In this document: one piece after another, positions 25,855 through 34,879 of the stretch
Numbering within the stretch: the first letter of the stretch is position 1
How the letters are laid out: each line of letters begins with the position of its first letter
Origin: Blastocatellia bacterium
Lineage (GTDB): Bacteria; Acidobacteriota; Blastocatellia; Pyrinomonadales; Pyrinomonadaceae
Length of the DNA: 64,000 nt
Reading direction: 5' to 3'
Assembly (NCBI GenBank): GCA_003168335.1
Contig: PMSM01000002.1
Coordinates: 420,899 to 484,898 of the forward strand
Program-made: the position numbers and the translations under genes
The notes under the pieces: model-generated
Database searches by the model: none
The model's input: the letters and a program-made list of their open reading frames with translations, nothing else
What the model was told of the DNA's origin: nothing

Positions 25855-26898
25855 ATGAGTTCATCCGCAGTCAAAGAACAGATCGGAAACGCGCGGTTCC
25901 AAAACGCGTTGACCCGGCGCGCGCAACCTACGCCGCCAATCTGGCTCATGCGCCAGGCAGGTCGTTATCACAAACACTATCAAGCGCTGCGGCAGAAGTA
26001 TTCATTCATGGATTTGTGCAAGCGACCTGAACTGGCGGCGGCGGTGGCCCTGGGTCCGGTGATGGATTTTGATTTCGATGCGGCAATCCTGTTCAGCGAT
26101 CTGCTGTTCCCGCTCGAAGCCCTCGGAATGGGGCTGGAATACACCGATCGAGGTCCACAGCTTGGTTGGAATCTTGATGAGCAGACTCTGGCACAACTGC
26201 GTTCAATCGACGATGCCTGGCCACATCTACTATTTCAGGGCGAAGCAATGCGCGCGACGCGCGATCTCCTACCCTCCGATCGCAGTCTGATTGGTTTTGT
26301 CGGCGGCCCCTGGACCCTGTTTGTCTATGCGGTCGAGGGCTCGCATTCGGGATCACTGGTTGAGTCAAAAAAACTGCTGTCGTTGTTTCCTGAATTTTGC
26401 GAAACGATGGTGCCGCTGCTCCGGAGAAACATAGAACTGCAGCTCGACGCCGGCGCCGAAGTCGTCATGATCTTTGATACGGCAGCCGGCGAGTTGTCAC
26501 CCGACATCTTCACCGCCGAGGTGGCACCCCAACTCCAGACCCTGACCGCGAAGGATGTGTCCCGCATAGGCTATTACTCGAAGGGCACTCAGGCTGCCCA
26601 CTTGCGCCATCCGCTTTTTATCAGCGGTGGACTGGCCGGGGTTGGAGTTGATTCACGTTGGGACCTGAGCGAGGCCCTGGACTTCTTCCCGCAGGGTTTT
26701 GTTCAGGGCAACTTCGATCAGGCCTTGCTGTTGTGTGAGACGAACGACCTGAAGCAGCATCTGGAGCGGTATCTCAGACCGTTTGCCAATCAAGCACGGC
26801 CAGGCTGGATTTGCGGCCTGGGCCACGGCGTCTTGCCGGGCACGCCCGAAGACAACGTTAGACTCTTTGTTGACACAGTTAGAGAGGTAATTCAGTGA
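25855..26898 (+). CDS. hemE: uroporphyrinogen decarboxylase
   Basis: This 347-residue enzyme decarboxylates uroporphyrinogen III to coproporphyrinogen III. The substrate-binding start is LMRQAGRYHKHYQALRQKYS, followed by FDFDAAILFSDLLFPLEALGM with the catalytic aspartate, FVGGPWTLFVYAVEG, and the C-terminal FANQARPGWICGLGHGVLPGTPEDNVRLFVDTVR. The stop overlaps the GTG start of hemN by 4 nt, so the two are translationally coupled. Confidence 0.96.
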   Translation: MSSSAVKEQIGNARFQNALTRRAQPTPPIWLMRQAGRYHKHYQALRQKYSFMDLCKRPELAAAVALGPVMDFDFDAAILFSDLLFPLEALGMGLEYTDRGPQLGWNLDEQTLAQLRSIDDAWPHLLFQGEAMRATRDLLPSDRSLIGFVGGPWTLFVYAVEGSHSGSLVESKKLLSLFPEFCETMVPLLRRNIELQLDAGAEVVMIFDTAAGELSPDIFTAEVAPQLQTLTAKDVSRIGYYSKGTQAAHLRHPLFISGGLAGVGVDSRWDLSEALDFFPQGFVQGNFDQALLLCETNDLKQHLERYLRPFANQARPGWICGLGHGVLPGTPEDNVRLFVDTVREVIQ

Positions 26899-28238
26899 CT
26901 GATCTGTTCGCCAAGTACGACGTCCCGGCCCCGCGCTATACCAGCTATCCAACGGTTCCTTTCTGGAGTGACTCGCCCAGCCAGGACCAATGGCTGGATG
27001 CAATCAGGACCGCGTTCGATGAAGAGACGGCCGGCTGGTCGCTGTATTTTCATCTCCCGTTCTGTGAAACGCTTTGCACTTTCTGTGCGTGCAACACGGT
27101 CATCACGCACGATCATGGGCGCGAAGAAACGTACATCAATCTACTGCACAAAGAATGGCAACTTTACCGCGACCAGGTTCCCGCATTAGGGAAGCGACCG
27201 CTGCGACAGTTAGAGCTTGGTGGAGGCAGTCCCACATTTTTCTCGCCGGACAACCTGAAGCGCATCCTTGAACCGATGCTTGCAGACATTCAGGTTGAGG
27301 CTGAACAGTTCCGTGCTTCGGTCGAAGTTGATCCGCGGCGCACCACCCGCGCACAACTGGTTGCGCTGCGTTCGCTCGGCTTCAATCGTATTTCTCTGGG
27401 CGTACAGGATTTCGATCCGGTGGTGCAAAAGCTGGTGAACCGCGAGCAGCCGCTCGAGCAAACCAGAGGTGTGACCGACATGGCGCGTGAGTTGGGCTAC
27501 GACTCCGTCAACTATGATTTGATTTATGGATTGCCGCGGCAGACGCCTGAAAGTTTCCGGCAGACCGTGGAGCAAACCGTCGAGTTGAGGCCTGACTGCA
27601 TCGCCGTGTACAGCTTTGCGCGCGTTCCGTGGATCAAGCCGGCCCAGCGCAGCTACAAGGATGAGGATTTACCGGCCGCCGGCGAGAAGCGCGCCCTGTA
27701 CGAGATCGCGCGCAATCTGCTGGCGGAAGCAGGCTATATTGAGATTGGAATGGATCACTTTGCGCTGCCGGGTGATGGGCTCGCGCGGGCCCAGAGCGAC
27801 GGGAGCTTGCACCGGAATTTTATGGGTTACACGGAATTGCGGACCCAGGTAATGCTGGGACTGGGCGTCAGCGCGATTTCGGAAACGCCCACCTGCTTTC
27901 ATCAAAACGAGAAAGCCTTTCCCGTCTATGAGCGGCGAGTTCAGCAGGGCGAAGTTCCCACGCACCGCGGACATCTGCTTTCCGCAGAAGACCGCGGCCT
28001 GCGCGAACAGATTCTCACTTTTATGACCAGGTTCGAGGTTGAGCTAACGCCGGAACAAACCCCGGACGCGACCGTCTTCCTCGATTCACTGGTGAGCGAT
28101 GGCCTGGTTGAAGTGCGCGACCGGAAACTAATCCTTACCGATCGGGGCCGGCCATTTCTGCGCAACGCCTGCATGTTCTTCGATCAGCGGTTGCGCCGGC
28201 AGGAGCAGCGGCCAAAACTCTTCTCTCAGGCACTGTGA
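26895..28238 (+). CDS. hemN: oxygen-independent coproporphyrinogen III oxidase
   Basis: This 447-residue radical SAM enzyme converts coproporphyrinogen III to protoporphyrinogen IX without oxygen. The cluster motif is HLPFCETLCTFCACNT (CxxxCxxC), followed by LGGGSPTFFS, EVDPRRTTRAQL, GFNRISLGVQDFDP, and GIGMDHFALP-type (here EIGMDHFALPGDGLA) with GYTE. The extra cysteine after the motif and the overall length fit true HemN rather than HemW. It uses a GTG start inside the hemE end. No oxygen-dependent HemF is seen in the operon. Confidence 0.95.
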   Translation: MTDLFAKYDVPAPRYTSYPTVPFWSDSPSQDQWLDAIRTAFDEETAGWSLYFHLPFCETLCTFCACNTVITHDHGREETYINLLHKEWQLYRDQVPALGKRPLRQLELGGGSPTFFSPDNLKRILEPMLADIQVEAEQFRASVEVDPRRTTRAQLVALRSLGFNRISLGVQDFDPVVQKLVNREQPLEQTRGVTDMARELGYDSVNYDLIYGLPRQTPESFRQTVEQTVELRPDCIAVYSFARVPWIKPAQRSYKDEDLPAAGEKRALYEIARNLLAEAGYIEIGMDHFALPGDGLARAQSDGSLHRNFMGYTELRTQVMLGLGVSAISETPTCFHQNEKAFPVYERRVQQGEVPTHRGHLLSAEDRGLREQILTFMTRFEVELTPEQTPDATVFLDSLVSDGLVEVRDRKLILTDRGRPFLRNACMFFDQRLRRQEQRPKLFSQAL

Positions 28239-28272
28239 TGACTTGTTTCTGGTCGATGAAGAACAAATGTTT

Positions 28273-28324
28273 GTTTAGAGTCGGGCTACTGCCCGACCAA
28301 GCGGGCGGTAGCCCGCTTCTAAAC
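28273..28324. repeat. GTTTAG-bounded dispersed palindrome
   Basis: The unit runs from GTTTAGAGTCGGGCTACTGC to GCCCGCTTCTAAAC and contains two hairpins, GTCGGGCTACTGCCCGAC and GCGGGCGGTAGCCCGC. A closely related copy is at 62010-62072, and a half copy is inside the decarboxylase gene at 2953. It separates hemN from hemG. Confidence 0.8.
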
Positions 28325-28366
28325 GTTTAGACCGCACGCCTCCGCGTCGTTCGCCTTCAATTAAGT

Positions 28367-29575
28367 ATGCAAGTCAAAGTCATTGGCGCAGGTTTCTCGG
28401 GATTGGTGACCGCCTACTATCTCGTCAAAGCAGGCTGCAAGGTCCAAGTGGTCGAAAAGAGCGCCCGAGTCGGAGGCTTAATTCGTACGCTGCAAACACC
28501 AAACGGGCCGGTGGAAACTGCCGCCAATGGCATTCGCAATTCGGTCCGTCTGGAAGCGATGTGCGCAGACATTGGCGTGCCGCTTCAGTCCACGCGACGT
28601 GCAGCCCGGGCGCGGTTCATTTTTCGTGGCCGGCCCAGACGGTTTCCACTCGGCATTCCGGACGTTCTAGAGATGGGTCTCAGATTTGCCGCAAGTGCCA
28701 CCAGCTTGCGGCCCCGACCGTTGGAAACCATTTCTGATTGGGGAAGGCGCGTGGTCGGAGAAGGAGCTACTGATTTCTTTTTAGCGCCGGTGCTGGGCGG
28801 AATCTATGCCGGCGATCCTGACCGGCTCAGCGCCAGTTTGGTGTTTGGTCAGGCAGTCTTGCCTGATCATTTGCAGACGACTCGCCCGGCGCGGCCGAAG
28901 CTCCACGGTACTGTGGCCCCGCCGAATGGAATGCAGCAACTTGTTGATGGGCTTTGCGATTATTTGGATCGCGCCGGCGTTGAATCTGTTCTTAATCATG
29001 AGGCGAAGATTGCAGCGGGCGAACCGGCGGTTGTTTGTACTTCAGCGCGCGGGGCCGCGGAGTGTCTTGCGGATGTGGCGCCGCAACTCAGCGAGAGCTT
29101 GCGGCAAGTCGAGATGATGCCGGTGGTGACCGCGACCTGTCAGTACGATCCTGCGGCGGCAAAGCTGAAGGGTTTTGGCTGTTTGTTTCCGCGCAGCGAG
29201 GGTTTTCGCGCCAGAGGCGTGCTGTTTAATGAGTGCATCTTTGCCGGCCGCGGTCCGGCGCACTCTGAGACCTGGATTTTTGGAGGCGCGCTCGACCGGT
29301 CGATAGTGGAGTTAAGTGACCAGGAGCTCATGCAGCTAATCGCCACCGAACGCGAAAGGCTATACGGCGAGCATCACGAAGCAATTGGAATTCACCTCAC
29401 GAGCCGGCCGCAAGCGCTGCCGCACTACTCAATCGATCTGGAACGCATTCTGACAAAGCTTCCGGCTCCGCCGGCGAATGTTGCTCTGGCCGGAAACTAT
29501 CTGGGTCGAATCGGTCTGGCCAAGCTCATTGAGCGCGCCGCGTTCGTGGCTAAGGAGTTCCCAAAGACTTTATGA
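28367..29575 (+). CDS. hemG: FAD-dependent protoporphyrinogen oxidase (HemG/HemY-type)
   Basis: The 402-residue flavoprotein oxidises protoporphyrinogen IX to protoporphyrin IX. The FAD dinucleotide motif VIGAGFSGLVTAYYLVKAG is followed by EKSARVGGLIRTL and by FFLAPVLGGIYAGDPDRLSASLVFG, characteristic of the family. The C-terminal motif NVALAGNYLGRIGLAKLIERA completes the FAD site. It is somewhat shorter than the usual 450-470 residues. Naming varies: hemY in Gram-positive bacteria, hemG in current general usage. It overlaps hemH by 4 nt (ATGA). Confidence 0.93.
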   Translation: MQVKVIGAGFSGLVTAYYLVKAGCKVQVVEKSARVGGLIRTLQTPNGPVETAANGIRNSVRLEAMCADIGVPLQSTRRAARARFIFRGRPRRFPLGIPDVLEMGLRFAASATSLRPRPLETISDWGRRVVGEGATDFFLAPVLGGIYAGDPDRLSASLVFGQAVLPDHLQTTRPARPKLHGTVAPPNGMQQLVDGLCDYLDRAGVESVLNHEAKIAAGEPAVVCTSARGAAECLADVAPQLSESLRQVEMMPVVTATCQYDPAAAKLKGFGCLFPRSEGFRARGVLFNECIFAGRGPAHSETWIFGGALDRSIVELSDQELMQLIATERERLYGEHHEAIGIHLTSRPQALPHYSIDLERILTKLPAPPANVALAGNYLGRIGLAKLIERAAFVAKEFPKTL

Positions 29576-30612
29576 ATCGCATCGGCGTGCTGCTAATCAA
29601 TCTCGGGACGCCGGACGCTCCGACGCCGGAGGCCGTGGGCCCTTACCTGCGCGAGTTCCTGATGGATGGTTTCGTGATCGACATGCCGAAACCTCTGCGT
29701 TGGTTTTTGGTAAACGTAATGATCGTTCCGCGCCGGAAAGGACAATCTGCCAGGGCTTATCAAAAAGTCCAGTTGCCGGGAGGTTCGCCGCTGCGGGTTT
29801 ACACCCGCGAGCTGGCCGAGCAGCTCGCGGCGCGTTTGGCGACTGATGGGTACGTGGTTGAATACGCGATGCGTTACGGTAACCCCTCGATCGCAGCGTC
29901 TCTGGCCAAACTTCATTCACGGGATCTCGGGCGGATTATCGTCCTGCCGCTCTATCCGCAATACGCTGAATCGAGTTTTGAGACGGCCGTGGTTGAGACG
30001 AAGCGCGTGGCGCGGCAGCTTGGGTGTGTCGATCGCTTATCATTCTTCCCACCGTTCTATCATCGACCTGAGTTCATCAATGCGTGTGCGCGCCGGGTGG
30101 CCGAGGATAACGAAAAGCAAACGCCGGAACACATCGTCTTCAGCTTTCACAGCTTGCCGGAACGTCACCTCAAACGACTGGATGCAACAGGAGATCACTG
30201 TTTGGTTAAGCCCACCTGTTGCGATCAAATCAGCGCCGCCAATCACAACTGCTATCGGGCCCAATGCATGTTCACGGCGAGAGCGATCGCCGGAGAACTC
30301 GGATTGCCAGAGGACGCTTACACGATATCGTTTCAATCGCGACTGGGCAGAGCGAAATGGCTCGGCCCGACGACTGAAGATGTACTGCGTGATCTGGCCG
30401 GTCGTGGCGTGCGACGGATCGCCGTTTCCTGTCCATCGTTCGTGGCCGATTGTCTTGAGACCGTGGAAGAGATGGGCATTCGCGGCCGGCAGACTTTCAT
30501 CGACGCGGGCGGGGAAGAACTGCGATTGATTCCATCGCTCAACGCGGATCCATTCTGGGTTGAGGTGGTTGCCGGTTGGATCCGCGAGCTTAGCTCTCAG
30601 GAACCAGACTAG
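29572..30612 (+). CDS. hemH: ferrochelatase, with a possible Fe-S cysteine cluster
   Basis: The 346-residue enzyme inserts iron into the porphyrin, closing the pathway. Motifs are LLINLGTPDAPTPEAVGPYLREFL, LYPQYAESSFET, and the catalytic histidine and context in FSFHSLPERHLKR, then FQSRLGRAKWLGPTTEDVL and PSFVADCLETVEEMG. A cysteine group CCDQISAANHNCYRAQC near residues 218-234 is placed like the internal [2Fe-2S] ligands known in some bacterial ferrochelatases. It is the last gene of the operon, translationally coupled to hemG. The following 50 nt show no clear terminator. Confidence 0.96.
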   Translation: MNRIGVLLINLGTPDAPTPEAVGPYLREFLMDGFVIDMPKPLRWFLVNVMIVPRRKGQSARAYQKVQLPGGSPLRVYTRELAEQLAARLATDGYVVEYAMRYGNPSIAASLAKLHSRDLGRIIVLPLYPQYAESSFETAVVETKRVARQLGCVDRLSFFPPFYHRPEFINACARRVAEDNEKQTPEHIVFSFHSLPERHLKRLDATGDHCLVKPTCCDQISAANHNCYRAQCMFTARAIAGELGLPEDAYTISFQSRLGRAKWLGPTTEDVLRDLAGRGVRRIAVSCPSFVADCLETVEEMGIRGRQTFIDAGGEELRLIPSLNADPFWVEVVAGWIRELSSQEPD

Positions 30613-30663
30613 ATCATCGGCAATTGAAAATCGGCAATATTGTCCCGCGTCCGGGAATAGGCA

Positions 30664-31506
30664 CTACTTCCTGACCAGCCGCCACGTTGTGTAAGAGCGA
30701 CCGTCGCCGGGTTTCGAAGAGAAGTCGGCCGGTCGCGGATGCCCCGGCGCGGACATGCAAATCTGCAACGAGTCACCGATCAATTCAAAGATTCCGGCCT
30801 GGGATTCGCCTTCACTCGCACCCTCAAGGTTTAGGTAGTCGATCACGTGCGGCTTCTTCGAGTTGTCCAGCGTAAAGCTGACGTTCACAAACACCTGCGG
30901 GCCGGCAACGACCCTGCTGACGTTGCCGCGCGTGATGCGTTGGCACCATTCGACCATCGCCTGGTTCATGGCGACTCCGTTCAGGATCGCAGAGACCATC
31001 GCCCACTCTCCTTCCAGTTCGGTCACCGGGCCCGATGCGGCAGTCTCAGGCTGAGCAGTCTTAGTTGTGCCCGAGCTGCCGCGTTCGCTTGTTCGTTGCG
31101 ATTTCTGTTTCCCTGACTTGCGTGTCACACCGCCGCGCTCAAGGGTTTCGAGCGCGAAACCCGTGCCTTGCCTGGTGGCGAACTTTCCGGGCCGCTGGTT
31201 GCCGCGCGTAGCGAGACAAATGGTCCATCTGTCACCGTCGAGCTTGTAAATACCGAGGTTGCGATGGTCTTTCGCGTGCCCCGCGGTAAACAACAGATCG
31301 AAAGCCTTGGGCTTGGTGGCGGGGTCGAGTTTTACGGCGCCTTCGTAGGTTGCGCCCATCCCCAGGGACGCGAACTTGTCGCCTTCGATGACGATCCTGG
31401 CTCCATTGAAGACGGTCGCCGGCATCTTCTGGCCGTCGCTCTCAAGCGACGTTACGTTCCATGTGCCTTGCAGCTTTTCGAGATCGGTCGGCATATCGGA
31501 CGTCAT
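30664..31506 (-). CDS. two-domain TIGR03067-like (lipocalin-type) protein
   Basis: The 280-residue protein contains two related domains: DLEKLQGTWNVTSLESDGQK at the N-terminus and ELEGEWAMVSAILNGVAMNQ at about residue 165. Each is followed by a beta-rich segment ending in YKLDGDRWTICLA or FELIGDSLQICMSAPGHPRPADF. This is the pattern of the TIGR03067 family common in planctomycetes and acidobacteria, predicted as a lipocalin-like barrel of unknown role. A charged linker (KSGKQKSQRTSERGSSG) joins the halves. There is no signal peptide. The start is uncertain among GTG 31509, ATG 31506 and ATG 31494, because the AGGAAGG site lies very close to the first two. Confidence 0.8.
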   Translation of the reverse strand: MTSDMPTDLEKLQGTWNVTSLESDGQKMPATVFNGARIVIEGDKFASLGMGATYEGAVKLDPATKPKAFDLLFTAGHAKDHRNLGIYKLDGDRWTICLATRGNQRPGKFATRQGTGFALETLERGGVTRKSGKQKSQRTSERGSSGTTKTAQPETAASGPVTELEGEWAMVSAILNGVAMNQAMVEWCQRITRGNVSRVVAGPQVFVNVSFTLDNSKKPHVIDYLNLEGASEGESQAGIFELIGDSLQICMSAPGHPRPADFSSKPGDGRSYTTWRLVRK

Positions 31507-31602
31507 CACCTTCCTGTAGGAATCGGCGCAGAATTATGGGCCGAGATTTCCATTAAGGCAATCGCACGAGAACGATTTACCGGTGTAGCCCAATTTTGGA
31601 AT

Positions 31603-31620
31603 GCGCTGACTTGTCAGCGC
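31603..31620. repeat. TTGGAATGCG-type hairpin
   Basis: GCGCTGACTTGTCAGCGC is a perfect hairpin with a 2-nt loop, flanked by TTTTGGAAT and TTTGGTAGACG, and is a copy of the unit at 22761-22784 in reverse orientation. The rest of 31507-31776 holds the promoters of two divergent genes and a GGGAGG ribosome site. Confidence 0.7.
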
Positions 31621-31776
31621 TTTGGTAGACGCAGCCTTCCCGAGTCGCTTATATCTCTAATCCAGCCGGGCTACAATGTCTATGGGTCCTGATTTTGAAC
31701 TGTCACTTCGACCTGCTTGCGTTTCCGGCGGCCCTGATGGTTGATAGCTTTAGAAACTTGCTTGGGAGGTTAATGT

Positions 31777-32676
31777 ATGTCGATCAATGAAGTCCCCTCG
31801 GTGATGACACTTGAGGCGTTAAGATCCGTGCCCCTCTTTGGTTCGCTTGATGATGCCGCGGCCCGTCATCTGCGGAGCCTGCTTCTGGTGCAGGACATTA
31901 AGAGCAACAACGCGATCTTCCGCGCCGGCGATAGCGGCGATTCGCTCTGCCTGATTGAGTCGGGTCGCGTGCGGATCAGCGTCATCGATGAGGATGATAA
32001 GCGGGTCATACTTGCTGAACTTGCGGCTGGTGACTTCTTTGGCGAGATGGCCCTCATTGATGGCAAGCCCCGCTCAGCGGATGCTATCGTTATTGAGGAC
32101 GCCCGCCTTGCAGTGCTGTCTCGAGAGGACTTTCTCAGCTTCGTGCGTGGCAACTCCGATGTCGCGATCGAGATGATCAGCGCGGTCAGTCACCGGCTGC
32201 GGCGCACCGATGAACTCCTGCGTCAGCGGGTCTCGCGCAATATCAACGAAGAAGAAGAGGCTCACAAGACGCTCGCTTCCCGGATGGCAGATATGATCGC
32301 GGAATTTGGAGGCAGTTGGAAGTTTATCGGCGCCAGCGTCACGCTCCTGGTCTCCTGGATGATTCTTAACACGTGGTTGCTGCGCGGTGCGGCCTTCGAT
32401 CCGTCCCCTTACATTCTCCTCAACCTGGTGCTGGGGATCATGGGAGGCTTGCAGGCGCCAATTATCCTGATGTCTCAGAATCGGCAGAGCGATAAAGATC
32501 GTTTGCGTTCGGACCTTGATTATAGGGTCAATTTGAAAAACGAGCTTTCGCTAACTGAACTCCAACGCCGGTTTGACCTGTTCGAGAACGAACGTTTGCC
32601 GTTGCTCTTCGCAGAACAAAATGCTCGTCTCCTCAGCCGCGATGCAACCTCATTGAAGGAGGATCGGGCACATTGA
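31777..32676 (+). CDS. cyclic-nucleotide-binding domain fused to a DUF1003 membrane domain
   Basis: The 299-residue protein begins with a cNMP-binding domain (residues about 15-135): SVPLFGSLDDAAARHLRSLL, FRAGDSGDSLCLIESGRVRIS and the phosphate-cassette-like stretch GDFFGEMALIDGKPRSADAIV, where GEMALI-PRSA is the classic cyclic-nucleotide pocket. A DUF1003 domain follows, with ASRMADMIAEFGGSWKFIGA and two membrane helices (about residues 185-205 and 212-232), then a coiled C-terminus. DUF1003 function is unknown. The protein has no helix-turn-helix, so it is not a Crp regulator but probably a membrane protein gated or tuned by a nucleotide second messenger. GGGAGG precedes the start. Confidence 0.88.
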   Translation: MSINEVPSVMTLEALRSVPLFGSLDDAAARHLRSLLLVQDIKSNNAIFRAGDSGDSLCLIESGRVRISVIDEDDKRVILAELAAGDFFGEMALIDGKPRSADAIVIEDARLAVLSREDFLSFVRGNSDVAIEMISAVSHRLRRTDELLRQRVSRNINEEEEAHKTLASRMADMIAEFGGSWKFIGASVTLLVSWMILNTWLLRGAAFDPSPYILLNLVLGIMGGLQAPIILMSQNRQSDKDRLRSDLDYRVNLKNELSLTELQRRFDLFENERLPLLFAEQNARLLSRDATSLKEDRAH

Positions 32677-32718
32677 TGTGGGCGAAGGTTGCCGGCTCTA
32701 AAGATTTATCACAACCGG

Positions 32719-33570
32719 CTACGGCTTTTTCGCCACAAATAATCCAAACGCCATGGCGCCACTTGAATAAGCCTCTTGCATTAGCGGGAAAGCCTTAACA
32801 AAGCGCCGCGTTGGACCTCCGGTGAAGCGCAGCAAGAATTTCAGGACTGGATTTTTCCCGATGCGGGCGCACTGCGCCCAGGTTGGCTCAACGTGACGGG
32901 TAATGTCCTCTGCGGCCGTCACGGTCAGACCGGCGGCACGCATCCAGTCCCGGTAGCTGCTGAGGCTGTCGAGACTCGCACTCATCATCGCTTCGGCGAT
33001 CGTCGCCACCAGTTTCTGTTCACCCGGTGGCATCGCTCCGTCACGCCGGAGCCAGGCGCAAACAGCGAGCGTGCCCCCGGGCTTTAGCGCCATGGCACAG
33101 CGTTCAAAGAAATGTTTCTTGTCCGGGAAATGCTCGCTGCTCTCCATGATCCAGACTACGTCGAAACTTTCCGGTTCGGGCTGCCACTGATTCGCGTCAC
33201 CTACCTCGAAGCGGGCTCTTTCGCTGAGCCCGCGTGCCTTCGCCTTACTCGTCGCCATGCGCGCCTGGACGGGGCTAATCGTCATGCCCGTTACCTGGCA
33301 CTCAAACTGATCTGCCAGCCACAGAGCAGAACCGCCAACGCCGCAACCGATGTCGAGCACCTTCGCGCCCCGAGGTATTTCGGCCCGCTGTGCCAGTTGC
33401 TCCATCAGCTGAATCTGCGCCCGCTCGGCGGTCTCGCCGCCGTTCCAGTAACCGTGATGAAGATGCTCTCCCCAAAACATGCGGTACAGGAAAGACAGCC
33501 GGTCGTAATGCTTCCGGACGCGCTCAACGTCTACATTAAACCGCGGCGTCTCTGTCGGCGGATCTGTCAT
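32719..33570 (-). CDS. class I SAM-dependent methyltransferase (tocopherol/sterol-like)
   Basis: The 283-residue protein has the SAM-binding motif KVLDIGCGVGGSALWLA, the post-motif MTISPVQARMA and FDVVWIMESSEHFPDKKHFF. Together with the N-terminal YDRLSFLYRMFWGEHLHHGYW this matches the gamma-tocopherol/sterol/sarcosine-dimethylglycine methyltransferase group. The acceptor is probably a hydrophobic small molecule. AAGGAG lies just upstream of the ATG. It is the last gene of a four-gene minus-strand run with an FAD monooxygenase, so the two may modify the same isoprenoid or quinone-like compound (inference). Confidence 0.88.
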   Translation of the reverse strand: MTDPPTETPRFNVDVERVRKHYDRLSFLYRMFWGEHLHHGYWNGGETAERAQIQLMEQLAQRAEIPRGAKVLDIGCGVGGSALWLADQFECQVTGMTISPVQARMATSKAKARGLSERARFEVGDANQWQPEPESFDVVWIMESSEHFPDKKHFFERCAMALKPGGTLAVCAWLRRDGAMPPGEQKLVATIAEAMMSASLDSLSSYRDWMRAAGLTVTAAEDITRHVEPTWAQCARIGKNPVLKFLLRFTGGPTRRFVKAFPLMQEAYSSGAMAFGLFVAKKP

Positions 33571-33659
33571 GTGCTCCTTCTATCTACGGCGCGCAACTTA
33601 CTTGGCCGGGCCTGCGGCGCCAGCCGGATTGGATCGGTCGGTCGGATCGAGAGTAACGA

Positions 33660-34799
33660 TCATTTTGAATCCGTGCTGCCAAGTTCAGCGAAAAGCTTTT
33701 CACCCTCGCAGAAACCACAGCCTTCGAGTCTGATTAGCGGCACGTTTCTCCCTTCGCCGCGTTCCAGGACCCAAAACGGAGAGCGGCCATGGCCTTTCCT
33801 TGATAAGACTTCGCGGAGCTTCTTCACCGGCTCAAACTCACCATCGTCGCCGAGTGGGAAAGTACCGAAGTGGATCGCCATGCTTACTTCTGCGTCCAGG
33901 ATTTGATGCGCTGCGACCGCATCTGCGGGCGAGAGATGAATCGGCCGCATGAACCAGGCGGGCAGGTAAGCGCCAATCGGCAGGAGAGCGAGACGCAGGG
34001 GCGCGAATCGTCTTTTGATCTCCTGGAAATGCTTTCCCAAAGCCGTATCGCCGGCAAAGTAGACATTGCCTGATGGTCCCTCGACGACATAACCACACCA
34101 GAGTGTGGCGTCTCCGTCGCTCAGTCCGCGCCCGGAGAAATGCCGGGCGGGAACGCACGCGATACGAAGACCGGGACGCACTTCCACACTTTCCCACCAG
34201 TCGAGTTCAGTGACTTCTTTAACGCCGTGCTCTTCAAGGAGCGCGCGGTTTCCAAGACCTCCGACGAAGCGTGGCCGGTGCTCCACGTGCAAACGAGTGA
34301 GCGTGTGAATGTCCAGGTGGTCGTAATGGTTATGACTGATGAGAACGAAATCAATCGGCGGCAAATCTTCAAACCGAATTCCCGGCAGGTTACGTCGCTT
34401 CGGTCCGGCCCAACTAAGCGGGCTGGCGCGCTCAGACCAGGTTGGATCAGTCAGGATGTTGATGCCCTCCATCTGAATGAGCACGGTTGCGTGATTGATA
34501 AAGGTGACTCGCAGGTCCGGACCAGCGACGCGTAAGGGAGGCGGATTACCTGGTTGAGAGTCGGTCCATTTACTCCAGTAGCCCGGCCGGCTGGTGAGTT
34601 GCCAGCGCCAGAAGCCAATAAAACCCTTCCGCCGTGGAAGCTCCGGATTGTGGAATCTGCTGCCGTCGAAATGATCTGTCGGCGAACCACGATAGCGCGG
34701 AGCAGACAGCGCGCGATCAGCAAGCCAGTACGTTAAAGCCGCGCCGCCGGCCACAGCAAGGCCACTCCAGAGCAGCGGATGCTGCTTGAGAATTCCCAT
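33660..34799 (-). CDS. NAPE-PLD-like metallo-beta-lactamase hydrolase, membrane-anchored
   Basis: This 379-residue protein has an N-terminal hydrophobic anchor (about residues 9-27) and a metallo-beta-lactamase fold. The metal motif is ISHNHYDHLD (HxHxDH), with further ligands in PARHFSGRG and YFAGDTALG and a late histidine in MAIHFGTF. The early stretch RVTFINHATVLIQMEGINILTDPTWSERASPLSW is typical of the NAPE-PLD/UlaG branch, which cleaves phosphodiesters of lipids. It sits between the YceI gene and the methyltransferase gene on the same strand. Confidence 0.9.
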   Translation of the reverse strand: MGILKQHPLLWSGLAVAGGAALTYWLADRALSAPRYRGSPTDHFDGSRFHNPELPRRKGFIGFWRWQLTSRPGYWSKWTDSQPGNPPPLRVAGPDLRVTFINHATVLIQMEGINILTDPTWSERASPLSWAGPKRRNLPGIRFEDLPPIDFVLISHNHYDHLDIHTLTRLHVEHRPRFVGGLGNRALLEEHGVKEVTELDWWESVEVRPGLRIACVPARHFSGRGLSDGDATLWCGYVVEGPSGNVYFAGDTALGKHFQEIKRRFAPLRLALLPIGAYLPAWFMRPIHLSPADAVAAHQILDAEVSMAIHFGTFPLGDDGEFEPVKKLREVLSRKGHGRSPFWVLERGEGRNVPLIRLEGCGFCEGEKLFAELGSTDSK

Positions 34800-34879
34800 A
34801 GCTCCACCACATCACAATCGATTGGCACGAATGCTCGTCGGCAGACCGAAAAGGCCACGGTCGTCCCGTCGCCAGCAGG

